Assembly: GCA_027943335.1 (NCBI GenBank)
Contig: BSBK01006021.1
Span: 621,501-685,500, forward strand
Direction: 5' to 3'
Origin: Chamaecyparis obtusa
Lineage: Eukaryota; Streptophyta; Pinopsida; Cupressales; Cupressaceae
DNA length: 64,000 nucleotides
Shown in pieces: positions 11,577-24,357 of this stretch (positions are counted from its first letter, which is position 1; each line of letters begins with the position of its first letter). The position numbers were made by a program, and so were the translations under genes. The notes beneath the pieces were generated by a model. That model was not told where the DNA came from. It saw only the letters and a list, made by a program, of their open reading frames with translations, and searched no databases.

Positions 11577-14185
11577 TGTTGGTTGTTCCCTTGGATCTTC
11601 AAAACTTGTAGATTTATACTTTGATGGATAATTATAATGAAACTTTGACTCTATCACCACTCCAAAGTCTACAAGGAAGAGGGCCAATTAACAACGATCA
11701 AGGAGATCCTCCTACACTTTGAGCCTCAATGCTCAGGTGGTTGTGCCCTGGACTCACTTCTTCAAAGGAGTCTCTAAACAATATATAACTATACCCTTTA
11801 CTATCTGATTGAAAGATTTATCATTTAATTATGTGTGTGTGATTGCTGATAATGGACTACTTCCAGAGAATGGATCAGTGCCTTATCCCAAGGCAGAGAG
11901 TCACTTAACAACCTATATCACCCTAAAACCTTAACTCAAACATATATAGACTCAGAGTAAGTGCTTTGCCTATTACTCCCCTCACTCACATATTAGGACA
12001 TCAAATCCTTATCTTGCCATGAACTCACTGAACTTACCTTAAAGAATTTAATCCTAACTTTTTTAGGAACTCAAAGATAACCCCAAAATACTCTTTGTTT
12101 ACCATATGCTAACCCACTTTGTGCAATCAACATATATGAGCTCAAGAGAAAAACAAAAAGACATAAACCAATATGAGATTGGAATCCAAAATATTCTCAC
12201 TAAGACTTGCAGAATCAATACATTACCAAATGACAAAATGCACAAAGGAAAAAAACCCTAAATCTGGGCTCTCCTTGTTCAAATTTTCACTATCAACAAT
12301 CTGGGACCAAAACCAAAAGAATTTGAACCGCTGCAAACACAAAAAGTCTGCAACTTATACCCCCCTAGCCATCTTGGAAATTTGCAACAAGCTATGGATG
12401 ACTAGGGTTAGGGTTTCAACCACCCAACCTGCTAGAAACAGTCATGAATTTAATTCAGGGGTGGGAAACACATCCAATCTAGGAAAGAGGAAATCCTGAA
12501 CTAATCCTTAATTATGAAAGTCTTCTCTACGAGTACAAAGGATCACAAAACCAAGCTCAAAAGGACACCCTGCAACGTTCCTTGAGCCACAACAGCAACA
12601 TACATGCTCTACAAATGAGCACTAGACATCCCAGACCACACTACAAATGGCAAACCAATCACTTCTCACTAAACAGGGCCATGTCTGCATTAAACTCCAT
12701 AAAAATGGTACCCTCTATCGCTGGAAACTCTTAGAAATTTGAATTTGAAAAGAAACGGTCAAGTCCTGGTGCTAGTAGCACATCGGTGGTCATGATTCAA
12801 ACTTGGATCAACTTTAAAATGTAGCTGTCCGATCATTTTATCCTTCCCAGGCTTTAGATCCTTAACTCATTCAGGCACCTTGAGTCAACCTCACGAACTG
12901 GCGACAAGGCATTTCTTAGTCATGGAATGAAAATCTTGACCATAGTTAGACTCTATGAACACATGACTCCACATGTTAAAATAGCCCACTTAAGGCGAAT
13001 TGGCGACTGAAGACATTTCACCAGTTCACGAAAAAAACCCTGCCTCCGCTAAAAACTATAGTGCTCTCATGACCACCCTTCACTGAATTGCCAGACCAAT
13101 TAGCGAATCACCTTTTTATTGTGTGAACATGAAAACACATTGAATTTTGTCAGCACCACCAGACCTTTATCCACTCCACCAAACCTCAGACCCCACCTGG
13201 GCCCGCCTAATGCCAAATGTCATCACACCATTTACGATTCATGCCCAGTCACTAACACTAGACCCACACTCTGCAAGCTCAAGATCGAATGGCGGTCGCA
13301 CGATTGCAAAGACACTGACACACCTAATGAGATTATACGCCATTTTTTGATCTACTGACAAGATCAGGACCCACTAACACATCCAAAAACTAGGTCCCAC
13401 TGACAACAAGCCACTATGCAAATACATAGATGAATAAAATAGTGCCAACTGTGCATACGTGTCAACAGGCCTACCTGCCTTCCTTATGAGAATCAACGGT
13501 TATCGCTATACCACTACATTAAAGGTCAAGCAAGTTATATCAATGGTATAAGGATAGCCACAAGATTAAATTGAACTTTAATCTACCCAAGCGCCAAGAA
13601 GACCGGTCCCACCATTCCGCGATCACACGACTATGGAAAACTTAACTGCCAGCCAGGTCACTAGATGTTAAGGACTTAACCGCTAGAAATTAGCAATCGA
13701 GAGAAAACTGCAAGTCGCTAGGTCGCTGAAGAAAACTAACCACTAGGCAGCTGAACACTATGAAGAATAGGGACCCATGCAGATAGGTGGCAAGCGGTCA
13801 CATGATCACATGTCAGAAAAGTCTGACATGCGGCCATGCGACAACCAATCAAGAAAAGCCTTTGAAAACCTGGGCCCACCACCCATCGCACTTATGCAAT
13901 TAAGACCAAGGTCAAAAACACACAAAGTTTCCACAACAGTGAAGGATCAAAAACACATAGGGTTTTCAATATTGACACAAAGCAAGGGATGTGAAAACAC
14001 ACAAGTTTTCATGCAGGCCTTAGAATTTGAATCTCCCTAGGTTTTGTAATTCAACACGTGCAACTTGGACTAGAGCTTGGTGACACAACACGAGAAACAC
14101 AGGGCCAAGGGTGCACACCATGAAACATTGCAAGGAAATGGGTCATTTTCACAAGATTTTGCTATGATAGAAAAATGGCCTAACA
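11577..14185 (-). repeat. Gypsy-B LTR (3' LTR in element orientation)
   Basis: 2,609 bases, tgttgg...ctaaca on the plus strand. Nearly collinear with 21733-24352, with differences mostly transitions. It contains many short gcga/tcgc and ccaggtcgctg-like motifs (12900-13750). Open frames inside it, such as 12173-12499, recur disrupted in the other copy and are not genes. Confidence 0.92.
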
Positions 14186-14421
14186 GTGGCTCTGTCTGGG
14201 GATGTATACCTCTTGTAGGCATAGCAAGGACCTAGAATCACTAGTTAAAGTAGACCATCCCACTGGATAAAATTGCAAACATTGAGAAACAAGCAGGGCA
14301 AGACAAGCAACCAGACCAAAAACTGAAAGACTAGGGCAAAATAGGGCAGGGGCAAGCAACCTATATACAGAGATCTACAAAATGTACAACCCTAACTACT
14401 GTTCATGGAAAATAGAGTACT
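14186..14421 (-). other. Gypsy-B region between polyprotein and 3' LTR
   Basis: No coding sequence. A purine-rich tract is expected just before the LTR but is not seen. Instead, bases 14187-14204 (plus strand TGGCTCTGTCTGGGGATG) resemble the element's own PBS, facing inwards. Confidence 0.5.
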
Positions 14422-17400
14422 TCAAATGAAGTACTGCTTCAAGAATTGTCCATGAACTGGAAACTCTTGAATATCACCATTAAAATCCTTGATGATGTAA
14501 GAATCTTGGCCCTATTTCTCATGAATCAGATATGGCCCTAACCAGATGGGATCAAATGTACCATGCTTCCCCTTATCCTCCAATTTGGCATTCCAAACTA
14601 ACACCAAATCACCAGGTTCAAACTTCCTATCAACAGTCCTCTTATCATATAAATCTTTAACCTGCAACTGCAATTTGGCATTCCTTGCAACTGATTCTCT
14701 TCTAGTTTCATCCAACCTAATGAGGTCCTCAATTCTCAATTGCATTTCATCATCAATGTCATCATCATTTAACTGCACAAACTTGTACATCTCCAATAAG
14801 TTATTCTAAGGCATTCTAGCATGAATTCTATATACCAAGTCAAATGGTGCACAACCAATTGCCCTGTTCACAGTTACCCTATCATCCCATAAAGCTAATG
14901 GCAGCTTTGAATTCCATGCCCTCTTATTTTTCTCAAGGATTCTCTTCAAGATCTTAATCAGACTCTTATTAGTAGATTCTACCTGACCATTTCCTTGTGG
15001 ATGATAAGGTGAGGAATTAGAAATCTGAATTCCCAAACCTTTGCAAAAGTCCTTATATTTGGCAAACCTGAAGCACATAGCATTATCACTCACTATCCTC
15101 TCAGGGCACCCAAACCTTGTGATAATATTATTCATCAGAAAGTCAATTACCACCCTGCTAGTTGCATTCCTTGTAGGTATAGCTTCTACCCACTTTGTAA
15201 AGTAATCAGTGGCAACTAAGATCCATGAGTGTCCTCCATTTGACTTGTTTGGTATCTCCCCTATGAAATCAATTCCTCATTGTTGGAAAGGAGCCTGAAC
15301 TTCTACTGGCTTTAATGGTACATTACCTAAAAACTTAAGCTTACTAGAGAACCTTTGACAAGCATCACATCTCCTTACCAACTATTCTACATCCTTGAAG
15401 ATTGTGGGCCACCAAAATCCTACTCTCAAGATCTTATGAGCAATTTTTTTACCCATATAATGTCCACCACAAAGTCCCTCATGCATCTCCTTCAACAATA
15501 CATTAGCTTGATTCTCATCTACATATTTCAACAGTATGCAATCCAAATTTTTTCTATACAACTTACATTTCACAATTACATACTTGATGGCCTATAACTT
15601 CAATGTCCTCTTTTGATTATCATTCATACTATTTGGACACCTCATGTTTCTCAAATAGTAAATAATATCCTCATACCAAATACAATCATCCATATCACAT
15701 GTATAATCAATTTTAGAATGATTTACCTGGTTTGCATCTAGATTGGATTGAGCCATTAGTTTTTCCAATCCTTGACCTCTAACCAACTTAGTGATCTGGA
15801 TCTCAACATTGAATTCTTGGATCCTATTGATCCATCTACATTTTCTTCCATACACCTCTTGCTATGAGAAAATATCCTTCACAGCCGCACTTGGCACAAA
15901 AGCAATCACAACTACTCCCATCAAGTAACACCTAAAAGCCTTGATTGCTTTCACAAGTGCAAAAGCCTATTTCTCATTTATGTCATACTTTAATTCTATA
16001 GCTTGCAAAGATTTACTAAAAAATGCAATAGGCTGCTAAAAACTATCCTTATTCTTTTGTAACAAAACTGCAACAATAGTATGAAAAGATGAAAAGGAAA
16101 AGATATGCATTGGGACATTATAATTAGGTGTCATAAGCACTAGTGCATCTTTGATAGCCTGCTTGATATTCTTGAAGGCCTCATTAGGCTCACCCTCCTA
16201 ATTGATTACAGATCCCTTCTTCAACATCTTGGAAATAGGTCTAGTAACCTCTGCAAAGTTTTTCACAAACCTCCTTAGAAAATTGACCTGACCAAAGAAG
16301 GATTGAATCCCTTTAACATTCTTTGGTCTCTAAATTTTATCAATGGTTGCTACCCTCTCAGGGTCAATTCTCACTCCTTGCTTCCCAACTAAGTGGCCAA
16401 GCAACTTACCTTCTGTGACACCAAAAGCACATTTTCTTGGGTTCAAAGAAATGAAAAATTCCAAGGCCCTCACAAATATTTTTTCTAAATGAGCACAATG
16501 GTCCTCTTCCCTCTTGGAATAGGTAGTTAAATTATCCTGATACACAACAAGGAAAGCATTGATAAAATCTGAAAAGGCAACATCCATTGCCCTCTAAAAA
16601 GTAGCACCAACATTTGTGAGACCAAAAGGCATTCTCACATAGACATATGTTCCCCAAGGTGTTGTAAAGGTTGTCTTGAATTATTATGATTCCTTGACAA
16701 TGACCTAATTGTAGCCAAAGAAACCATCCATCATTGACATCAATTCTGATCTAGTTACTCTCTCCAACATAGCCTCCATATTGGGCAAACAATAATTATC
16801 TTTCAATGAGCTGATGTTCAAATTTCTAAAGTCCACACAAAGCTTGATGTCACCATTCTTTTTTCTTACAGGAACAAAGTTTGACACCCAAGAAGAATGC
16901 CTTATAGGCTTGATAATGCCAGCATCTCTCAACTTCATTAATTCTTCTTGCATCTTGGGTGCCAAAGTAGGATTAATAGGCCTTTGTTTTTGCCGGAAAG
17001 GTTTAGCATCTTCTTTCAATGGAATCACATGCTGAAATAAATCATCTCTATAAACCTTTAGGTCATCATATGACCATGCAAAAACATGCCTAAATTTCCT
17101 CAATAATTCAATCAAAGGTCTCCTTACCTTTTGAGATAGATCTCTACCAATGTATACTTTCTTAGGTGCCTCATGTGATCCAAGATTTATCTCCTCAAGA
17201 TCAGCATGATCTTCTCCTTTGATATTCTTTTGAACTCTATCTTGGTTGTCAAAGACAGTCTCCAAAACAACAAGCCCCTTGGGCACCTTGTTAGTTCTAA
17301 GCTGAATGACCTCATTGCCTAAGACAACCTCCCTTTCTCTTGCTGACTCAACCAAGGCCAAACAATCAAATTCCTGACCATGATACTGATCCTTGCAATC

Positions 17401-20400
17401 CATAAACTTCAAAATATCATTATCATCATCAAAAACTTGCCAATTCTCAACATTATCTGGTATACTAGACCTAGCTTGAATTTCAACTTTAGAGATACCA
17501 GAGAATGTGACATCATTGGGGTTGATTACAATATTGGCTAACAAGTCATCCACCTTGTTGTTACTCCTATCCTTCCACTCAATATTGAAGGCATCAAAAT
17601 GTTTAATCAAATCCCAAACTACATTCCTATATTGTTTCAACCTTCTATTCTTGGAAGCATACACTGACCTGACTTGGGACACCACCAACTTAGAATCACC
17701 AATAACATTTAGACATTTAATACCATACTTTTGTGCCAACCTCAATCCTAACAAAAAGGCCTCATATTCTGTTATATTGTTGGTACAAAAGAAATTCAAT
17801 GTGAAAGAGAACTTGTAGGTGTTTCCATCAGGAGAAATAAGTAAAATACCTACTCCTGCACCATCTTTGCAATTTGCACTATCAAAGTACATTACCCACA
17901 AATTACTCTTCATAGAATCAACACCTACTTTAATAGAGATAGGTGACAAAATATGTTCATTTTCAAATACAGGGATCTCTGCCCTAAAAGCATTAACATC
18001 ATTATCCACAAATCATGTAGTTTCATTATCTATGTTTCTCTCAACCATGTGGCATACTCTTGGCTTTTGTTCAATCTTGACAAACTGATCATCAATCTTG
18101 AAAGTTGCATAGGATAAATCACACTGTAAAATTTCACCCATGGTAGCACTCCACCTTTTAGATAGCAACATCCCATAATGAGGAGGGATATGCACCACTA
18201 AAACACTCATTGTTATCTCTTTCTCTGGATATGCTGCCAACCTATATGGCATTGCATTGATAGTCCCAATAACTGGTACCTCCCTCTGATCCATTGCACA
18301 ACACCTTCCCTACACTGAATAAACTTTAAGGCCCAACCTCTCCATGATTTTGAAAGGCATGATAGTATTAGAGGCACCACTATCAATCATACAATTTCTT
18401 AACTTCATCCCATTCACAAGAACACTTAAGAAGAATGGGTCAATATTTTCAAGGCTGGCATTGACAAAACTGTCCAAATATATTGGAGGAATTTGAGACA
18501 CAATTCCCTAAGCAGCAACATCCTTCAAAGCTTTATCCTGAGATCCATTGCATGAAGTATCATTTTTTTGAGTATTACCAACCCATGCAATAGCTTTATC
18601 TTTATGTTTAGGGATCCTCAAAAATTCTGATAATGGAACTTTAACTATAATTTGTGACAATACAAATAACATGTCAACAGGGGTAGAAGTAGGAATCTCA
18701 ATCTGCACTACCTTAATGTCCTTTTGATTTTCTGACACATTAGGTGTATTGACCACCCTCACTTTTTCAATCCTATCCATTGTGTTAACTAGCTTCTCAA
18801 TCTCACTAGAGACCTTTTCAATTCCAACTCCCTTAGGCTCACAATGCTTACCTTTTACATTCTTAAATTTCACCATGTGATCAACCTTTGATTTGTTTTC
18901 ATTAGGTTCTCTGGAGTTGGTACTCTTTATAAATATTCATGTAGCTTTCTCATTTGTATTCCTTGCCACCATGCCTCTAGTTTGCACCTAGGAAATCATT
19001 TTTATAGTAATCCTATCCATCTCTTCTCTAGAAGGTCTTCTCAAATTTACTGGCTTGGGAGAAAAGTTCATGTTACATGTTTTTTGATCAATGCATTCAT
19101 CATCAGAAAAGACCTCTTGATGAAAAAGGGCCTGATTATGTCTCTTCACATTTACATCTACCTCTTCATCAAAATCAGAATCATCTTCATATCCTAGATA
19201 TGAAGAAACCATGTTGCATCCAACATCATCTTGTTCTTCTTCTTGGTCTATCTCCTCATTGCCACAATCTTGATTTGCAGCCATAGATTGTGCAACCACA
19301 CAATGCTCTACAGAATGAGGGGACTGACATGCAACACACCAAGATATGTTCTCCATGACATTTATTGAAGCCTTATGCAGAGGGTCAGGGACACCTCTGT
19401 CATATTTTCCTCTTGTAGTAGGGATAATAGGCTTTCCATCCTTCCATTGGGTGTTGTAGGGGTAGTTTTGCAGTCTATTCTATTTATTGACATTGTTGTT
19501 GAATTGAGGCCTTTCATTGGTAGGAGCATTGATGTTCCTGTTTGCAGGTGCCTTCAAATCCTTCAATGCATTAAGCACATTATCCAATTTATCTTCTTCC
19601 TGCCTCCTAGATCCAACATTCTTATCATTTTCTTTCTTATATTTCTTGTCCCCAAACAACTTTGGGTCATCTCTCTTTCCACCCAATTTTCCTGATATTT
19701 TCATGTTGTTCTCAATATTGACAGCAATCCTAAAAGCATCCCTAAGAGTTCTTGGTTCTTTATCCCTTAATAAATATCCCATCTTCCCATCAAATGCATT
19801 GAAGTATATAGTTAGACAAACATTGTCATCTAACCGCATAACTTGGAATAGCTTATGCATACCCTTCTTAAATCTCATGTTGAATTCAACTGCAGATTCA
19901 TTCTAATTTTTCCTTATGGTGTTGAATTCATTAAACATGAAACTAGCATTAGGTCTATCACCATACTGCTCTTTGAAACATTTCTCAAAAGAGTCCCAAG
20001 TATCAATACATCTATCAGGAAGCCTCTTAAACCAATCTCTAGCATCCTCCATTAGAGATTCAACAAATAGTTTCATGACTACATCCTCATGCTCTACCTC
20101 ATAATCATTAAGCATATCAACAAATAACCTAAGATGCTCTTCACAACTAATAGCATTATTACCAGCAAACTTAGGTACCTTATCTCTAATATCATTTGGA
20201 AAAAAATTTGGATAGCCAGGAATTCCATCAAAACTTATTTTCCTATAGCCTTCTAGTTGCATAAGTCTTCTTTGAAAGCTCGAACTAGTGTTAACCCTAT
20301 GATCAACATTAGCATCTATATTTATTTGTGCATCTGACTACTACCTAGGATCTGTACCTATCCTAGCAGACAAAGAAGGAAATGAACTAGTAGCATTACT

Positions 20401-21468
20401 AAGTGGAATAGCAGTAGTCATAGATGGCATACCTAGTTCAATAGCAGATGGGTCAAGAGCATTAGCTGAAGAAGCTCTCAAAAATTGGATCTTCCTTTTC
20501 TTTTCTACAATGGAAGCCTCAACCTCAGCTCTCTCTAGTTCTCTTGCAAGGTCCTCATCTTCTTTTCTCCTTCTCTCCATTTTAGTGTCCTTATTTGAAT
20601 CAGGTGGTGGGATCCTTGGTATTTTCACTAATTTTCTTGCTTCGTCACCCACCATCTTCTACTTTCCTTTCTCATTAATGATAACAACAGGTCTAGTGAT
20701 CCTATGCCCATCTTTATCTTTAGGAAAAGGGACATAACTTTGCACTTGTCTAACCACGGGGCCCTCCCCATTAAATTCATGATCTTGAAGCAAGCGCTCT
20801 TGCTCACTCCTCAAGGCATCAAGATCACCAAAAACATCATGATGTAGAGTTCTAGGAGGAGAAGCAAGCATTTTGTTTCTCTCCTTCATTTCATTTATTT
20901 TTCTAAGAAGAGACTGCCTCTCTATCAAAGCATTCACCTTTTCAGCCTCTCTCTCCTCCTGTAATCTTTTATGTATGGCATCCTACTCTGCCAACTGCAA
21001 CCTTAGTGCATTCAAGTCATCAAGATCCACTGTAATGTCATTAGAACCAGATGACACATCCATATCAGGAAGATTTTGATATGGGAAGTGAACTTTCCTA
21101 TATCTCATGGGTTCTCTTCTAAAATGATCTTCATCAAGATCTAGGTCAACCTCTAAACCCATATCTCTATTTTGTTCATTTTGACCTGCAGGCAATGGAC
21201 CTTTGTCCTGAAATGTAGCCTTAGGGGTATCATAGAATCTCTCTTCAGAGTGACCACCATCTGATCTAGAAACTTTATCTTGTGAACCATCCTCACTTGA
21301 GGATACATGTGGTACTCTAGCTCTAGCATTTCCTTGTTCTTTCATGGGAGCACTAGTAGACTCACCATTCCTTCTAATCTAGCTCTTCTTTTCTTGTCTA
21401 GGTAGCTGCTCCAAAGTGACCTCTGGATTCTTTCTAACAAAGGACCAAGTATTTCTCCTCTTATCCAT
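14422..21468 (-). pseudogene. Gypsy-B gag-pol polyprotein (single frame, many stops)
   Basis: 2,349 codons from ATG at 21468 to TGA at 14422 with no frameshift. Order: charged N-terminal gag with coiled-coil-like EKVNALIERQ and RRRKEDEDLARELERAE stretches; capsid (CEEHLRLF, DWFKRLP; 20260-19480); a knuckle-like CVACQSPHSVEHC (19330); protease MIDSGASNTI (18390); a second RNase H (17900-17540) with YFDSA, TEYEA, GDSKLVV and VDDLLAN keeping all four acidic sites; reverse transcriptase (17010-16330) with CVDFRNLN but YQDN where YxDD is usual; a weak classical RNase H (16200-15860); integrase with HHCC finger (15530-15370), GIDFIGE, SDNAM and QVEST (D,D,E present); then a C-terminal domain. By hand I count 21 TAG, 2 TAA and 3 TGA stops. 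Several TAGs sit where the family has Gln. Confidence 0.92.
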
Positions 21469-21732
21469 GATTTATCAATATGCAGCACTGGTTCTAACCT
21501 TTGAGTCACCACCCACCTAGCTAGGAAATCTTTGAAACACAACAGGAAAACAAGAACATACTTACAACCTTCCTCTCTAGATTCTCACCAGCAAAAACAT
21601 TATCTTGTTGATGGCTTGGATGGGCAGGTCTATCCGGTCAATAAAATTTTGAATACTTCAATATGACTACAACCAGAGACCTAACATATGCATATCTTCA
21701 TAATCATTGTATCCCCAGTAGAGTCACCATTT
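21469..21732 (-). promoter_or_regulatory. Gypsy-B leader with tRNA-Arg-type primer-binding site
   Basis: Short leader between 5' LTR and gag. On the minus strand, three bases after the LTR, it reads TGGTGACTCTACTGGGGAT (about 21711-21729). This equals the tRNA-Arg site TGGCGACTCCACTGGGGAT except for two C-to-T changes. tRNA-Arg priming is known for Ogre-type elements. Confidence 0.8.
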
Positions 21733-24352
21733 TGTTGGTTGTTCCCTTTGATCTTCAAGACTTGTAGATTTATACTTTGATGGATAATTATAATGAAACT
21801 TTGACTCTATCACCACTCCAAAGTCTATAAGGAAGAGGGCCAATTAACAAGGATCAAGGAGATCCTCCTACACTTTGAGCCAAAATGATCAGGTAGGTGT
21901 ACCCTTGACTCACTTCTTCAAAGGAGTCTCTAAACAATATATAACTATACCCTTTACTATCTGATTGAAAGATTTATCATTTAATTGTGTGTGTGTGATT
22001 GCTGATAATGGACTACTTCCAGAGAATGGATTAGTGCCTTATCCCATGGTAGAGAGTCACTTAACAACCTATATCACCCTAAAACCTTAACTCAAACATA
22101 TATAGACTCAGAGTAAGTGCTTTTCCTATTACTCCCCTCACTCACATATCAGGACATCAAATCCTTATCTTGCCATGAACTTACTGAACTTACCTTAAAG
22201 AATTTAATCCTAACTTTGTTAGGAACTCAAAGATAACCCAAAAATACTCTTTGTTTACCATATGCTAACCCACTTTGTGCAATCAACATATATGAGCTCA
22301 AGAGAAAAACAAAAAGACATACACCAATATGAGATTGGAATCCAAAATATTCTCACTAAGACTTGCAGAATCAATACATTACCAAATGAAAAAATGCACA
22401 AAGGAAAAAAACCCTAATCTGGGCTCTCCTTGTTCAAATTTTCACTATCAACAATCTGGGACCAAAACCAAAAGAATTTGAACCGCTGCAAACACAAAAA
22501 GTCTACAACTTATACCCCCCTAGTCATCTTGGAAATTTGCAACAAGCTACGGATGACTAGGGTTAGGGTTTCAACCACCCAACCTGCTAGAAATAGTCAT
22601 GAATTTAATTCAGGGGTGGGAAACACATCTAATCTAGGAAAGAGGAAATCTTGAACTGATCCTTAATTATGAAAGTCTTCTCTACAAGTACAAAGGATCA
22701 CAAAACTAGGCTCAAAAGGACACCCTGCAACATGCCTTGAGCCACAACATCAATGTACATGCTCTACAAATGAGCATTAGACATCCTGGACCACACTAAA
22801 AATGGCAAACCAATCGCTTCTCACCGAACATGGTCATGTCTACATTGAATTCCATAAAAATGGTATCCTTTGTCGCTGGAAACTCTCAGAAATTTGAATT
22901 TGAAAAGCAACGGTCAAGTCCTAGCACCAACAGCACATCAGTGGTCATGATTCAAACCTGGATCAACTTTAAAATGCAGCCGTCTGATCATTTTATCCTT
23001 CCCAGGCTTCAGATCCTTAACTCATTCAAGCACCTCAAGTCAACCCTGTGAACTGGTGACAAGGCATTTCTTAGTCATGGAATGAAAATCTTGACCACAG
23101 TTAGACTCCGTGAACACACAACTGCATGTGTTAAAATAGCCCACTTAAGTGATCTAGCGAACTAGCGACTGAAGATATTTTTCTAGTTCGCAGAAAACAC
23201 CCTGCCTCTGCTAAAAACTGTAGCGATCTCATGACCGCCCTTCACTAAATCGCCAGACCAATTAGCGAATCACCTTTTTATTGCATGAATGTGTGAACAC
23301 ATTGAATTTTGTCAGCACCACCAGACCTTTATCCACTTTTCCAAACCTTAGACCCCACCTGGGCCAGCCCGATGCCACATGTCATCACGCCATTCATGAT
23401 TCATGCCTAGTCACTAACATTGGACCCATGCTCTGCAAGCTCAAGATCAAACAGTGGTCACATGATTGCAAAGACACTGACACACCTGATGAGATTATAC
23501 ATCATTCATCGATCTACTGACAAGATCAGGACTCACTGACACATCTAGAAACTAGGTCCCACTAACAACAAACCACTGTGAAAATACACAGATGAATAAA
23601 ATAGTGCCAACTGTGCATACGTGTCAACGGGCCTACCTGCCTTCCTTATGAGAATCAATGGCTATTGCTAGATCGCTGCATTAAAGGTCAAGCAAGTTAT
23701 ATCAATGGTATAATGATAGCCACAAGATTAAACCAAACTTTAATTTGCATGAGCACCAAGAAGACCGGTCCCATCATTCTGTGATCACATGACTATGGAA
23801 AACTTAACTGCCAGCCAGGTCACCAGATGTTAAGGACTTAACTGCCAGGAATCAACGACCAAGAGAAAACTACAAGTCGTCAGGTCACCGAAAGAAAACT
23901 AACCACCAGGTAGCTGAACACTATGAAGAACATAGACCCACACAGACATGTGGCAAGCGGTCGCATGATTGCATGTCAAAAAAGTCTGACATGCAGCCAT
24001 GCGACAACCAATTAGGAAAAGCCTTTGAAAACCTGGGCCCACCACCCATTGCACTTGCGCAGTTAAGACCGAGGTTGAAAACACACAAAGTTTCCACAAT
24101 AGTGAAGGATCGAAAACACACAGGGTTTTTGATATTGACACAAAGCAAGCAAGGGATGTGAAAACACACAAGTTTTCAAGCAGGCCTTAGAACTTGAATC
24201 TCCCTGAGTTTTGCAATTTAGCACATGCAACTTGGACAAGAGCTTGGTGACACAACATGAGGAACACAAGGCCAAGGGTGCACACCATGAAACATTGCAA
24301 GGAAATGGACCATTTTCATAGGATTTTGCTATGACATAAAAATGGTCTAACA
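21733..24352 (-). repeat. Gypsy-B LTR (5' LTR in element orientation)
   Basis: 2,620 bases, partner of 11577-14185. In element orientation it begins TGTTAGACC and ends CCAACA. It would hold the promoter for the minus-strand polyprotein, but I could not place a convincing TATA box. Confidence 0.92.
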
Positions 24353-24357
24353 ACTAG

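Larger units (their letters stand above)
11577..24352 (-). mobile_element. Ty3/gypsy LTR retrotransposon Gypsy-B (complete, inactive)
   Basis: A 12,776-base element with 2.6-kb LTRs (11577-14185 and 21733-24352) and a perfect target duplication actag (11572-11576 and 24353-24357), inserted in the left LTR of element D. Genes lie on the minus strand in one 7,047-base frame: gag, protease, a second RNase H, reverse transcriptase, RNase H, integrase. The PBS fits tRNA-Arg. The two RNase H domains and the tRNA-Arg primer suggest the Tat/Ogre side of Ty3/gypsy. About 26 in-frame stops inactivate it, with no frameshift seen. Confidence 0.93.

Noticed and set aside
12173..12499. 108-codon plus-strand frame
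   Set aside because: It lies in the Gypsy-B LTR. The partner copy at 22318-22654 is only partly open, and the sequence has no protein-like pattern.
13119..14040. Overlapping plus-strand frames in the Gypsy-B LTR, and their counterparts at 23281-24353
   Set aside because: LTR sequence, not conserved as protein between the two copies.
17507..18088. Plus-strand frames opposite the Gypsy-B RNase H
   Set aside because: Shadows of a minus-strand frame with clear catalytic motifs.
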